NCBI GenBank assembly: GCA_965198995.1
Contig: CBDAQG010000002.1
Coordinates: 124,001 to 188,000 of the forward strand
DNA: 64,000 nucleotides
Reading direction: 5' to 3'
DNA from: CAXMMR01 sp965198995
GTDB lineage: Bacteria; Pseudomonadota; Alphaproteobacteria; Acetobacterales; Acetobacteraceae
The notes beneath the pieces are model-generated. The model saw only the letters and a list, made by a program, of their open reading frames with translations, was not told where the DNA came from and ran no database searches. Positions within the stretch are counted from its first letter, which is position 1, and each line of letters starts with the position of its first letter. Of this stretch, positions 49,876-58,833 are shown piece by piece. The position numbers were made by a program, and so were the translations under genes.

Positions 49876-52275
49876 TCAAGGCCGTTCCGGCCAGTCATGC
49901 TTAGGATATCGCCCCCGCATCTCCTTGCGCACGTCGCTCCAGGCGCCGGTCCAGAAGCCGGCGAGGTCCGAGGTGAGCGCGATCGGGCGGCCTGCCGGCG
50001 ACAGCAGCGCGAGCTGCAGCTTCAGTCGGCCGCCGGCGAGCAGGGGGGTGGTGCGCAGGCCGTAGAAGGCCTGGGCGCGGGCGGACGCGGTCGGCACCGG
50101 TCCGGCGTAGTCGATGGTGGCGCGGCCGCCTGGCAGGGGGAGTTGCGTCGGCAGGTCGCGCTCCAGCCGGTGCGCCGTCTGGCGGCCGAGGCGGTCCAGG
50201 AGCAGGGCGGGCAGGTCGAGCGACTTGAGGTCGGCGAGCTTGGTCATGCCGTGCAAGTGCGGGGCGAGCCAGGCGGGCGCGGCCGCGGCGAGGGCGATGT
50301 CCGAGAGGTCGGGCACGGTCGGGTCGAGCTGCCGCAGCAGGGCGGCGCGGGTCTGGAGCTGCCGGGCGTCGTCGGTCCAGGGCAGCAGGGTAAGGTCGCG
50401 GGCGGCGAGCGCGGCGAGGGCCGCGGCGGCGTGCCCGGGCTCGGCCGGGAGCATTCGATCCTCCAGCACCAGGGCGCCGAGGCGGCGGCGGCGGCGGGCG
50501 AGCACGCTGCCGGATTGCGGATCGAGGTTGCCTTCGACCGAGACGGTGACGCGGGCGGCGAGGGCGGGCGGCAGCCGGTCGGGGTCGAGCGGGGCGGCGA
50601 GGCGGATGCGGGCGGAGGTTTGCTGCTCGAGCGAGGCGATGGCGAGCAGCGGGCAGCGGGCGAGCGGGTCGTCCGGCGGCAGCCTGGCGCTGCCGCCGCC
50701 GGCGAGGCGGAAGGCGCCGGGCTCGCCGCGGCGCAGGGCGATGCGGTCGGGGAAGCCGGCGGCGAGCAGCCTGGCCGGGTCGCCCGCCGGCGCGGCCGCG
50801 GTGTCGAGCCGGCGGCGGTAGGCGCTGGCGCCGGTGCGGATGCGGGACAGGGCGGCACGGTCGGCCTGCGGGTGGCCGTGGGCGATTGCCTCGAGGCGGC
50901 TGGCGAGCGAGGCGTCGGCGGCGAGGCGCATCGGGTCGCGCTCCTCCAGCAGCGCGGCGAGGTCGGCGGCCAGGGCGGCCTCGGCGGGGGTGTCCGCGGC
51001 GAGCATCATGGCGGCGAGGCGGGGGTGGGCGCCGAGGCGCACCATGCGCCGGCCGAGCTCGGTTATCTGGCCGGCCTCGACGGCGCCGAGCTCGGCCAGC
51101 AGCGCGCCCGCGGCGGCGAGGGCGCCGGCCGGCGGCGCGTCCAGGAACGGCAGCGCCGAGGCGTCACTGCCCCAGGCCAGGCAGTCGAGCGCGAGGCCGG
51201 CGAGCTCGGCGTGGCGGATCTCCGGCGGGTCGAACGGCGCCAGCCCGCGCCCGAGCGCCGGCGTCCAGAGGCGCAGCGCCAGGCCCGGCGCCTCGCGGCC
51301 GGCGCGGCCGGCGCGCTGCTCGGCGGCGGCGCGGCTGATCCGCACGGTGGTGAGGCGGGGCAGGCCGCTGGCGCCATCGAGGCGCGGGCTGCGCCGGAAG
51401 CCGCCATCGACGACGATGCGCACGCCCGGCACGGTGAGCGACGTCTCGGCGATCGAGGTCGCGAGCACGATCCGGCGGCCCTCGATCGGCGTCAGCGCCC
51501 GGTCCTGCTCGGCCAGCGCCATCTCGCCGTGCAGCGGCAGGACGCTGGCCTCGCCGCCGTCGAGCAGGCGCTCGGTGCGGCGGATCTCGGCCATGCCGGG
51601 CAGGAAGGCGAGGACGTCGCCGGGCGCCTCGACCATGACGGTGCGGATCGCGCCCGCCATCGCCTCGGGCAGCGCGCGGGCATCGGCGACGTCGCGCTTG
51701 GCATGGCGGATCTCGACCGGGAAGATCCGGCCGAGGCTCTCGATCACGGGCGCGTCGAACAGGCTGGCGAGCCGCGCGCCCTCGGCGGTGGCCGACATCA
51801 GCACGAGCTTGAGGTCGTGGCCGAAGCTGCGCTGCAGGTCGAGGCAGAACGCCGCCGCGAGGTCGCCCTCCAGGCTGCGCTCGTGCACCTCGTCCAGGAT
51901 CACGCAGCCGACCCCGGCGAGGTCCGGGTCGGCGAGCAGCCGGCGCACCAGCAGCCCGGCGGTGACCACCTCGATCCGCGTTGCGGCGGAGACGCGGCTC
52001 TCGAGCCGGGTGCGGTAGCCGACGCGGGCGCCGACCGGCTCGCCGAGCAGGCTCGCCATCCGGGTGGCCGCGGCGCGGGCGGCTAGGCGGCGCGGCTCGG
52101 TCATGACGATGCGGCGGCCGGCGAGACACGGCGCGTCGAGCAGGGCGAGCGGCACCAGCGTCGTCTTGCCGGCGCCGGGTGGCGCGATCAGCACCGCGTT
52201 GGCGCCGTGCTGGAGCGCGTCGAGCAGGGCCGGTAGGGCGTCGCGAACGGGCAGGTCTTGGGGGGCGTCCGGCAT
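49876..52275 (-). CDS. hrpB: ATP-dependent helicase HrpB
   Basis: A 799-residue DEAH/RHA-type helicase. Motif I APPGAGKTTLVPLALL, Ia TEPRRLAARAAATRMA, II ILDEVHERSLEGDLA (DEVH), III LMSATAEGARLA, V LATSIAETSLTVPGVRIVVDGG, VI AEQRAGRAGREAPG. The long C-terminal HrpB domain follows to the end. ATG 52275 gives the usual N-terminus (LPVRDALPALLDAL). Thought to act on RNA; its exact role is unsettled. Divergent from the DsbD-like gene, 95 bases apart. Confidence 0.96.
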   Translation of the reverse strand: MPDAPQDLPVRDALPALLDALQHGANAVLIAPPGAGKTTLVPLALLDAPCLAGRRIVMTEPRRLAARAAATRMASLLGEPVGARVGYRTRLESRVSAATRIEVVTAGLLVRRLLADPDLAGVGCVILDEVHERSLEGDLAAAFCLDLQRSFGHDLKLVLMSATAEGARLASLFDAPVIESLGRIFPVEIRHAKRDVADARALPEAMAGAIRTVMVEAPGDVLAFLPGMAEIRRTERLLDGGEASVLPLHGEMALAEQDRALTPIEGRRIVLATSIAETSLTVPGVRIVVDGGFRRSPRLDGASGLPRLTTVRISRAAAEQRAGRAGREAPGLALRLWTPALGRGLAPFDPPEIRHAELAGLALDCLAWGSDASALPFLDAPPAGALAAAGALLAELGAVEAGQITELGRRMVRLGAHPRLAAMMLAADTPAEAALAADLAALLEERDPMRLAADASLASRLEAIAHGHPQADRAALSRIRTGASAYRRRLDTAAAPAGDPARLLAAGFPDRIALRRGEPGAFRLAGGGSARLPPDDPLARCPLLAIASLEQQTSARIRLAAPLDPDRLPPALAARVTVSVEGNLDPQSGSVLARRRRRLGALVLEDRMLPAEPGHAAAALAALAARDLTLLPWTDDARQLQTRAALLRQLDPTVPDLSDIALAAAAPAWLAPHLHGMTKLADLKSLDLPALLLDRLGRQTAHRLERDLPTQLPLPGGRATIDYAGPVPTASARAQAFYGLRTTPLLAGGRLKLQLALLSPAGRPIALTSDLAGFWTGAWSDVRKEMRGRYPKHDWPERP

Positions 52276-52370
52276 GCCGCCCTGCTGATGCGGGAGTGCC
52301 GCGCGCACCGCAAGCCTCGAGCGGGCGCTTACGGCTGGACAGCGCGGCTCTGCGGGGTCAGGTGGAGGGC

Positions 52371-54410
52371 ATGATCCGCTTGCTGCTCCTGCTCGTGTTG
52401 TGCGTGCCGCTTGCCGCGCAGGCGTCCGAGAGCGCGCCGGCGGTCACGCCGCGCTCGACCGCGACCCTGGTCAGCGCCAGCGACGTCTACGCGCCGGGGC
52501 GGGCGCTGCGGCTGGGGCTGCGGCTGCGGCTGGCGCCGGGCTGGCACAGCTACTGGTCCAATCCCGGCGATGCCGGCGCGCCGCCGAGCCTGGCGCTCGA
52601 CCTGCCGGCCGGGGCCAGGGCCGGGAGGCTGCAGTTTCCGGCGCCGGAGTTGCTGCTGGAGGGTGGCCTGGCGGCGTACGCCTATGCGGGCGACGTGCTG
52701 CTGCCGGTCAGCGTCACCCTGCCGGCGAGCGGGGCGGTGACGATCGTCGGGCATGCGGACTGGCTGGCCTGCGCCAATGTTTGCGTGCCGGAGCATGCCG
52801 ATCTGCGGCTTTCGCTCTCGCCCGGCAGCCCGGCGCCGTCGGCCGAGACGGCGCTGTTCGCGGCGGCGGAGCGGCGGCTGCCGCTTCCCTCGCCGTTCAG
52901 CGCCGTGATCGCGCCGGATGGGCAGCTCATCGTCCGTGGGCCGGGGCTCAGCGCGGCGACGATCCGCAGCGCCTATCTGTATCCCGACGCGGCCGGGGTG
53001 ATCGCGCAGGCGGCGCCGCAGCGTCTGGCACTCGGCGAGGGCCGGCTGGCGCTGCGCCTGGCGGCCGCCGGGCCGGGCGCATTCGGGCATGGGATCAGCG
53101 GCGTGCTGGCGCTGACCGATCGGGGGGGTGCGACGAGCTGGTACAGCCTGGCGGCCAAGCCCGGCGTCGTCTCGCCCGAGGCCTCGGACGGCATTGTCGC
53201 CACCGGGTTGTGGGCGTCGCTGGGGCTGGCGTTGCTCGGCGGGCTGGTGCTGAACCTGATGCCCTGCGTGTTTCCGGTGCTGGCGATGAAGGCGGTGGCG
53301 CTGTCGCGGCTGGCGGGAACGGCGCAACGCGAGGTGCGGGTGCAGTCGCTGCTCTACAGCACCGGTGTGGTGGCGAGCTTCACCCTGCTCGGGGCGGTGC
53401 TGCTGGTGCTGCGGGTGGCGAGCGGGTTTGCCGGCTGGGGCACGCAGTTCCAGTCGCCGCTGTTCGTCGCCGGCATGGCGTGGCTGCTGTTCGGGGTGGG
53501 GCTGGCCTTGTCGGGCGGTTGGCCGATCCTCTCGATGGGCCGGCTTGGCGGGATCGGGGCGCGCGCGTCGGCCGGCGGGCGGGCCGGGGCGTTGGCGACC
53601 GGCGGGCTGGCGGTGCTGGTGGCGACCCCGTGCACGGCGCCGTTCATGGCCAGCGCGCTCGCCGCCGCGTTTGCCGCGCCGCTGCCGGCCGCACTCGGCA
53701 TCTTCGTCACCATGGGCATCGGCCTCGCTTTGCCGACCTTGGCGCTGGCCGTGCGCCCCGGGATCGCCGGATGGCTGCCGCGGCCGGGCGCCTGGATGGA
53801 CGTGCTGCGTCAGGCGCTCGCCTTTCCGCTGTATGCGGCATCGTTGTGGCTGCTGTGGGTGCTGGCGCGCGAGGCGGGCTCGGACAGCGTGCTTGTCGCC
53901 GGTGCGGGGGCGCTGCTGATCGCGTTCGCGGCGTGGGTGCTGAGGGTGAGTGCGGCGGCGGGCGCGCTGCCACGGCGGGTGGGGCGGGGCCTCGCGGTCG
54001 GCAGCCTCGCCGCGCTGGGGCTGTGTCTGGCGGTGCTCCATGCGGCGCCGGTGGTGGCGAGCCAGGCGGTGGCGGGGCAGGAGCCGTTCTCGGCCGCCAG
54101 GCTGGCGAGCCTGCGCGCCGAGGGTCGTCCGGTCTTCGTCGACCTGACGGCGGATTGGTGTCTGACGTGCGTGGTCAATGAGCGGGTCGCCCTGTCGCCT
54201 GCGGCCGTTCGCGCCGCGTTCGCCGCGCACGACGTGGCCTATCTGCGCGGCGACTGGACGCGCGACGATCCGGAGATCACGCGCTTTCTGCGTGAACAGG
54301 GACGGCAGGGGGTGCCGCTCTACCTGGTCTACCGCAGAGGCGCGGCGAGCCCGCTGACGCTGCCGCAGATCCTGACCGAGGGTGACGTGCTGAAGGCGTT
54401 GGCCGGGTAG
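52371..54410 (+). CDS. dsbD: DsbD/ScsB-like thiol:disulfide interchange protein
   Basis: About 679 residues carrying electrons from cytoplasmic thioredoxin to periplasmic thiols. Signal peptide, a periplasmic ScsB-type N-terminal domain (LRLAPGWHSYWSNPGDAGAPP, ACANVCVPEHADLRL), eight-helix core with redox cysteines in LNLMPCVFPVLAMK and VATPCTAPFMASA, and a C-terminal thioredoxin domain with TADWCLTCVVNERV. The long N-terminal domain places it with ScsB/DsbD2 rather than short CcdA. ATG 52371 begins the signal peptide. Confidence 0.92.
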   Translation: MIRLLLLLVLCVPLAAQASESAPAVTPRSTATLVSASDVYAPGRALRLGLRLRLAPGWHSYWSNPGDAGAPPSLALDLPAGARAGRLQFPAPELLLEGGLAAYAYAGDVLLPVSVTLPASGAVTIVGHADWLACANVCVPEHADLRLSLSPGSPAPSAETALFAAAERRLPLPSPFSAVIAPDGQLIVRGPGLSAATIRSAYLYPDAAGVIAQAAPQRLALGEGRLALRLAAAGPGAFGHGISGVLALTDRGGATSWYSLAAKPGVVSPEASDGIVATGLWASLGLALLGGLVLNLMPCVFPVLAMKAVALSRLAGTAQREVRVQSLLYSTGVVASFTLLGAVLLVLRVASGFAGWGTQFQSPLFVAGMAWLLFGVGLALSGGWPILSMGRLGGIGARASAGGRAGALATGGLAVLVATPCTAPFMASALAAAFAAPLPAALGIFVTMGIGLALPTLALAVRPGIAGWLPRPGAWMDVLRQALAFPLYAASLWLLWVLAREAGSDSVLVAGAGALLIAFAAWVLRVSAAAGALPRRVGRGLAVGSLAALGLCLAVLHAAPVVASQAVAGQEPFSAARLASLRAEGRPVFVDLTADWCLTCVVNERVALSPAAVRAAFAAHDVAYLRGDWTRDDPEITRFLREQGRQGVPLYLVYRRGAASPLTLPQILTEGDVLKALAG

Positions 54411-54550
54411 GCAAGGCAAGGGGCTTGCCCTCCGTAAGCCCTGCCAACTGCGCGTCGCGCAGTCGGAACCGTTGGCTTACTCCGCCCCCCATGAATGGGG
54501 GTCTGGGGCCTCAGGCCCCAGCGGGTCGAGGGCGGAGCCCTCGCCTTGCG
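54411..54550. repeat. R1 repeat with nested R2
   Basis: R1 arm AAGGGGCTTGCCC, then R2 (54427-54490: GTAAGCC...GGCTTAC arms and the inner hairpin CTGCGC-GTC-GCGCAG), then R1 Q palindromes CTGGGGCC-TCA-GGCCCCAG and GAGGGC-GGA-GCCCTC. Third locus where R2 lies inside R1. Confidence 0.8.
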
Positions 54551-54605
54551 GTCACTGGACAAGCCGGCATTACCGACCGAAAAGCGGGACTTGTCGGCCT
54601 GATCA

Positions 54606-54686
54606 GCCCGCCTGGCGGAATGGTAGACGCAGCGGACTTAAAATCCGCGGCTTTCGGGCGTGCCGGTTCGAGTCCGGCGGTGGGCA
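54606..54686 (+). tRNA. tRNA-Leu (anticodon UAA)
   Basis: Cloverleaf read directly: acceptor GCCCGCC pairs with GGTGGGC, discriminator A, no encoded CCA. D arm TGGCGGAATGGTAGACGCA; anticodon stem CGGA / TCCG with TAA in the loop CTTAAAA; short variable arm; T arm GCCGG-TTCGAGT-CCGGC. Confidence 0.93.
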
Positions 54687-54857
54687 TTCAGTGGTTCAGA
54701 GACTGAGAGTGTTGCGCGGTTCGCGAGACTTTCTGCCAATGGGTCCGGACTCACGACAGTGGATGACGGCGGCGAGCGCAGACCTGCCACGCCACCGGCG
54801 CCCGCTGTGGCGGACGCCGGCGAGGTCACGGGGTGACCTGAGCCTGACGCGGTCGCG

Positions 54858-57815
54858 TCAGGTCAGGATGATTTCGACCCGGCGGTTCTGCGGCTCACGC
54901 GCGCCCGGGGCGGTGGGCACCAGCGGGCGGGTTTCGCCGTAGCCGTGGATGGCGATCTCGCTGGCGGGCACGCCGTCACGCTGGAGCTCGCTCTGGACCG
55001 CCTCGGCGCGCCGCAGCGAGAGGCGCTGGTTGTACGGCTTGGTGCCGGACAGGTCGGTGTAGCCGTTCACCTCGATGCGCGTCGTCTGCACGCGGCTGAC
55101 GGCCTGGGCGGCCTCGTTGACGATCTGGCGGGCGCGGTCGGTGAGGTCGGCGCGGTCCCAGTCGAAGAACACCAGGTAGGTGCGCAGGGGTGCGGCCGCG
55201 GGCACGGGGACGCTCAACTCGGCCGGCACCGGCGGCGGGGCGCGGCGGGCGCCGAAGGCGAGGTTGACGCGCGCGTAGTAGAAGCCGCCGTCGAGGCCGA
55301 AGGGAGACGAGGGGATGTACTCGTCGGCGTTGTGGTAGCGCGACAGGGCGGTGGTGTGGGCGGCGTATTTGTCGGTGAAGTTGTTGGCGCCGACCGTCAG
55401 CGTGACGCCGGGCAGGATGTCGTAGCTGATGGCGACGTCGCCGATATAGGCCGGCCGGTTGCGGTTGGCGGTGAACGGCGCGCCGCCGGAATCGCCATCC
55501 GTCAGCACCTCGGTCGCGGTGCCGTAGCGGGTGACGCGGCCGAGCACGGAGAGCGGACCGGTCTTGTAGATCGCCTGTAGGATGATCTTGTTTTTCGGCG
55601 TGTCGGTGGTGATCTCCGACAGCACGTCCGGCGTGAACTGGGCCGAGGCCCGCACGCGGGTCAGCTCGACGTCGTTGAAGTTCGCCGCCGCGAGCCAGGC
55701 GATGTTCGAGTCGGGGCCGAGATTGGTGAGGTAGTCGACCGTGATGTCGACGCCGCGGGTCTTGGTGTTGACGCCGTTGGTGAAGAATTGCGCGAACAGG
55801 TCGCAGCCGCTGTTCGGCGAGGTGCAGGTCGGTGGCAGGGCGCCGCTGAGCGCGAAGGCCTCGAGCGCGTTGGGACCGCTGATCAGGCCGGAATCGACGA
55901 TCTGGTCGCGGATGTCGATCTGGTAGAGGTCGACGGCGATGTTCATCCGGTCGAGCGGCTTGGTGACCAGGCCGACCTCGTAATTCTGCGAGCGTTCCGG
56001 CTTGAGCGGGATTGAGCCGAGCGCGCGGGCGGCCGCCGAGTCGACGGGGAACTGGCCGCTGGCGTTGGTCGGCGCGACGTTGACGGCGGCGAAGCCTTCC
56101 TGCGCCAGGGTCGGCGCGCGAAAGCCGTTGCTGATCGTGCCGCGCAGCGCAAACCAGCTGGTGAAGTCGTAGCGGGTGGTGAATTTGCCGGTCTCGGTGT
56201 CGCCGACGTCGCTGTAATGCTCGAAACGGCCGGCGACGTCGACCTGCCAATGCGGCAGCAGGTGGGTGGCGAGGTCGATGTAGCCGGACTCGTTGTTGCG
56301 ATGGTAGTAGCCGGCGTCGACGTTGGTGAACCCGGGATAGGCCTGCGAGCCGCCGCCGAATTGCGAGGCGAAGTCGCCGGGATTGAGCTGGTAGGCGTCA
56401 TGGCGGAACTCGCCGCCGAAGGCGATATTCAGCGGCGTCGGCAGCACCGGCACGTCGACCGAGCGGGTGATGTCGAGGTTGGCGGTCGATTCGGCATCGT
56501 TATACTCGCCGGCATGGAAGCTGGTCGGCGAGTAGCCGAAGGTGTGCAGGAAGTCGGTGTTGATCGACGCGATGGTGGAGAGGTTGACGACGTCGCCGCC
56601 ATAGGTCTCGCTGAGGTCGTAGCTCCAGTCGCCGACCGCGCCCTTGACGCCGATGGTGCCGGCGTAATCGTCCTCGTTCGAGGCCTCGAGCGGCTCGAAG
56701 CCGTTCGGATACAGGCCGAAGGCGGTCAGGTTGCCGAATGGCGTGCTCGGCGTGATGGCGGTGGGCTGGTAGGTGCCGCTGGTGTTCGGGTCGCGGTAGT
56801 TCTCGAACGCCTCGGCGTGGCGGTAGCCGTAGGTGGCGAAGGAGTAGAACGTGACGTCCGGCAGCAGGTTGTAGGCCATGTTGTAGCCGACATTGGCCAG
56901 GTTGTAGCGCGGGTCGCCCTCGATCTGGCTGACGCCGGTCTTGTTCGGGACGTTGAAGGGGATCGCGAGATCGGTGCCGGTCACCGCCTCGGAGGGGTAG
57001 GTGCCGTCGCGGGCGGTGTGGTCGTGATAGCGGTAGTCGGCGGCGACGTCGAAGAAGCCGTGGCCGAACAGCGAGGTCGACCAGTTGCCGCCGATGTTGT
57101 TGGTGAAGCCGTCCTGGACGTAGGTCGCGCCCTCCTGCGCATAGGCCGCACCGCCATGGTCGGCGTGCTTGAGGATGATGTTGACGACGCCGGCGATCGC
57201 GTCCGAGCCGTATTGCGCGGCCGCCCCGTCGCGCAGCACCTCGATGTGGTCGACCAGGCTGATCGGGATCATGTCGAAATCGACAGGATCGGAGCCGCCG
57301 ACCGGGCCGATGTCGGCGTTGATGTTGGCCGAGACGTGGCGGCGCTTGCCGTCGATCAGCACCAGCGTGTCGTCCGGGCTGAGGCCGCGCAGGCGGGCGG
57401 AGCGGACGAGGCCGGCGGTGTCGAACCCTTGCTGTGGCAGATCGAAGGACGGCAGCAGCGTGTTCAGCGCGTCGAACACGTTCTGCTGGCCGGTGGCCGC
57501 CAACTGCGCCGCGGTGATCACGTCGATCGGGGCGGGGCTGTCCTGCTTGGTGCGGCCGAGCTGGCGGGTGCCGGTCTGGATCGTGTCGATGGCGAGCGGC
57601 TGGGTGGAGTCGGTGCCGACCGAGGGCGCTACGACCGGCTGATCCGGGCTCGTGGGTGTCGTCTGCTGGGCGAACTGGTCGGGACCGACCGCCAGCGTGA
57701 TCGGAGCGGTCGGCTGCGTGTCCGTGCTCTGCGCCGCCGTCTGCGCGTGGGCGGCGGGCAGCCAGAGTTCGAGCGCCGCGCCGATCGTGGCCGACATCAA
57801 GGCACGAGCTTTCAT
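54858..57815 (-). CDS. TonB-dependent receptor with C-terminal OmpA-like domain
   Basis: 985 residues. Signal peptide, a 60-residue linker, then a plug domain (IDVITAAQLAATGQQNVFDALNTLLPSF, LRGLSPDDTLVLIDGKRRH, IEVLRDGAAAQYGSDAIAGVVNIILK) and a 22-strand-type barrel ending around FYYARVNLAFGARR. Instead of ending there, a Pro/Ala linker leads to an OmpA peptidoglycan-binding domain (LVFFDWDRADLTDRARQIVNEAA, VNGYTDLSGTKPYNQRLSLRRAEAV, REPQNRRVEIIL) with its Asp and Arg ligands. This fusion is unusual. The domain is about 75% identical by eye to that of the OmpA-family gene at 61009. ATG 57815 follows GAAAGAG. A CCTGACGCG/CGCGTCAGG hairpin lies at the stop. Confidence 0.9.
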   Translation of the reverse strand: MKARALMSATIGAALELWLPAAHAQTAAQSTDTQPTAPITLAVGPDQFAQQTTPTSPDQPVVAPSVGTDSTQPLAIDTIQTGTRQLGRTKQDSPAPIDVITAAQLAATGQQNVFDALNTLLPSFDLPQQGFDTAGLVRSARLRGLSPDDTLVLIDGKRRHVSANINADIGPVGGSDPVDFDMIPISLVDHIEVLRDGAAAQYGSDAIAGVVNIILKHADHGGAAYAQEGATYVQDGFTNNIGGNWSTSLFGHGFFDVAADYRYHDHTARDGTYPSEAVTGTDLAIPFNVPNKTGVSQIEGDPRYNLANVGYNMAYNLLPDVTFYSFATYGYRHAEAFENYRDPNTSGTYQPTAITPSTPFGNLTAFGLYPNGFEPLEASNEDDYAGTIGVKGAVGDWSYDLSETYGGDVVNLSTIASINTDFLHTFGYSPTSFHAGEYNDAESTANLDITRSVDVPVLPTPLNIAFGGEFRHDAYQLNPGDFASQFGGGSQAYPGFTNVDAGYYHRNNESGYIDLATHLLPHWQVDVAGRFEHYSDVGDTETGKFTTRYDFTSWFALRGTISNGFRAPTLAQEGFAAVNVAPTNASGQFPVDSAAARALGSIPLKPERSQNYEVGLVTKPLDRMNIAVDLYQIDIRDQIVDSGLISGPNALEAFALSGALPPTCTSPNSGCDLFAQFFTNGVNTKTRGVDITVDYLTNLGPDSNIAWLAAANFNDVELTRVRASAQFTPDVLSEITTDTPKNKIILQAIYKTGPLSVLGRVTRYGTATEVLTDGDSGGAPFTANRNRPAYIGDVAISYDILPGVTLTVGANNFTDKYAAHTTALSRYHNADEYIPSSPFGLDGGFYYARVNLAFGARRAPPPVPAELSVPVPAAAPLRTYLVFFDWDRADLTDRARQIVNEAAQAVSRVQTTRIEVNGYTDLSGTKPYNQRLSLRRAEAVQSELQRDGVPASEIAIHGYGETRPLVPTAPGAREPQNRRVEIILT

Positions 57816-58401
57816 CGCATCTCTTTCGTTAGGTGTTGGGTCTGGAGCCGGGCGCGGCGGGCGCCGACTTGTTCGGTCATCTCCGGCATCGCAGAGTTTG
57901 CTGTCGCCGTCCGGCATTTGCGGCGATGCCGCTCGCCGCGGCGGGACGCGGGGCGCGCGACCCTGCAGGCGGACAGCAAGCCGGCCGCGCTCGGTCGTTG
58001 ACATCCAGGCGGCGGAGTTACGTTCCGGGTGTGCATCGATACGGCAATACGATCAAGCCCTTCGCCACGTCACTCGCGACAAACCGGGCGGCCTGCGGCG
58101 GCCGGTTTGCAACAATCACGTTACGGTGACAATTTTGGCGGCGGGTTGTCCACTACGAGTTGCACGTGTTTTTCAAAAAAGTCTGGTTGCGGACAGGGTT
58201 TGCTCACGCGTGATGCACCGATACCGCAGTGCAGCTACATCTTAGGCAAATGCCTGTCACCGCGGTCGGGCAGCGATTGAACAAGGGGTGTTTATGGGCG
58301 GGCCTGATCCGGCGCCAGCCTGTCTGTCGAGAGCGACGGTTCACCCGTGGTAAGGCTGGATCGTTGCCTGGGCGACCTGGACGGGTCGCGTCTGGCGACA
58401 G
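57816..58401. other. Long 5' region of the TonB receptor gene, no gene recognised
   Basis: 586 bases between the receptor start and the cytochrome gene stop. No convincing coding frame. An AAACCGG...CCGGTTT inverted pair lies at about 58081-58110 and AT-rich patches near 58130-58180 could hold the receptor promoter. No Fur-like box was seen. Confidence 0.4.
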
Positions 58402-58833
58402 TTACTCTCCCGGCTTGTAATCCGCGGTCGGGCGCGAGGGTGTCACGTCCGCTACCGTCACCGGGTCGGTCCAGTGATTGCCCCAGCTCGTGCGCACGTA
58501 GCTGACCACGGCGGCGACCTGCCTGTCATCGAGCGTCCAGCCGACCGCCGGCATGCCGCCCAATCCGTGCAGCACGACGTAGATCGGGTAGCCGGAGGCT
58601 TCGAGCTTGTCGTTGCCGGCGAGCGCCGGGATGGTGCCCGCGCCGGTGGCGCCGCGGCCGTTCGGCATGTGGCAGCCCTGGCAGACATGCTGATAGACCG
58701 CGGCGCCGTCGGTCACGGCGAGCATTGGCGCTGGCTTGCCGCCGGCGGCCGCGTCCGCCCGTGCCGCGGCGATCTGGCCGATGGCCAACGGCCACGCCAG
58801 CAGCGACGCGGCGAGGGCGCGCGGAGCGGTCAC
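58402..58833 (-). CDS. Exported class I cytochrome c
   Basis: About 143 residues. Signal peptide (LAASLLAWPLAIGQIAAARA), one heme motif VCQGCHMPNGRGATGAGTIPAL, and a later methionine (GGMPAVG) as likely sixth ligand. GTG 58833 overlaps the stop of the amine oxidase gene (GTGA), so the two are translationally coupled. The pairing suggests it accepts electrons from that flavoenzyme in the periplasm, as shown for the cytochrome paired with nicotine oxidoreductase NicA2. Confidence 0.9.
   Translation of the reverse strand: MTAPRALAASLLAWPLAIGQIAAARADAAAGGKPAPMLAVTDGAAVYQHVCQGCHMPNGRGATGAGTIPALAGNDKLEASGYPIYVVLHGLGGMPAVGWTLDDRQVAAVVSYVRTSWGNHWTDPVTVADVTPSRPTADYKPGE

Noticed and set aside
57816..58401. 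Small genes in the TonB receptor leader
   Set aside because: Open frames there are short, lack ribosome-binding sites and have no protein-like composition.
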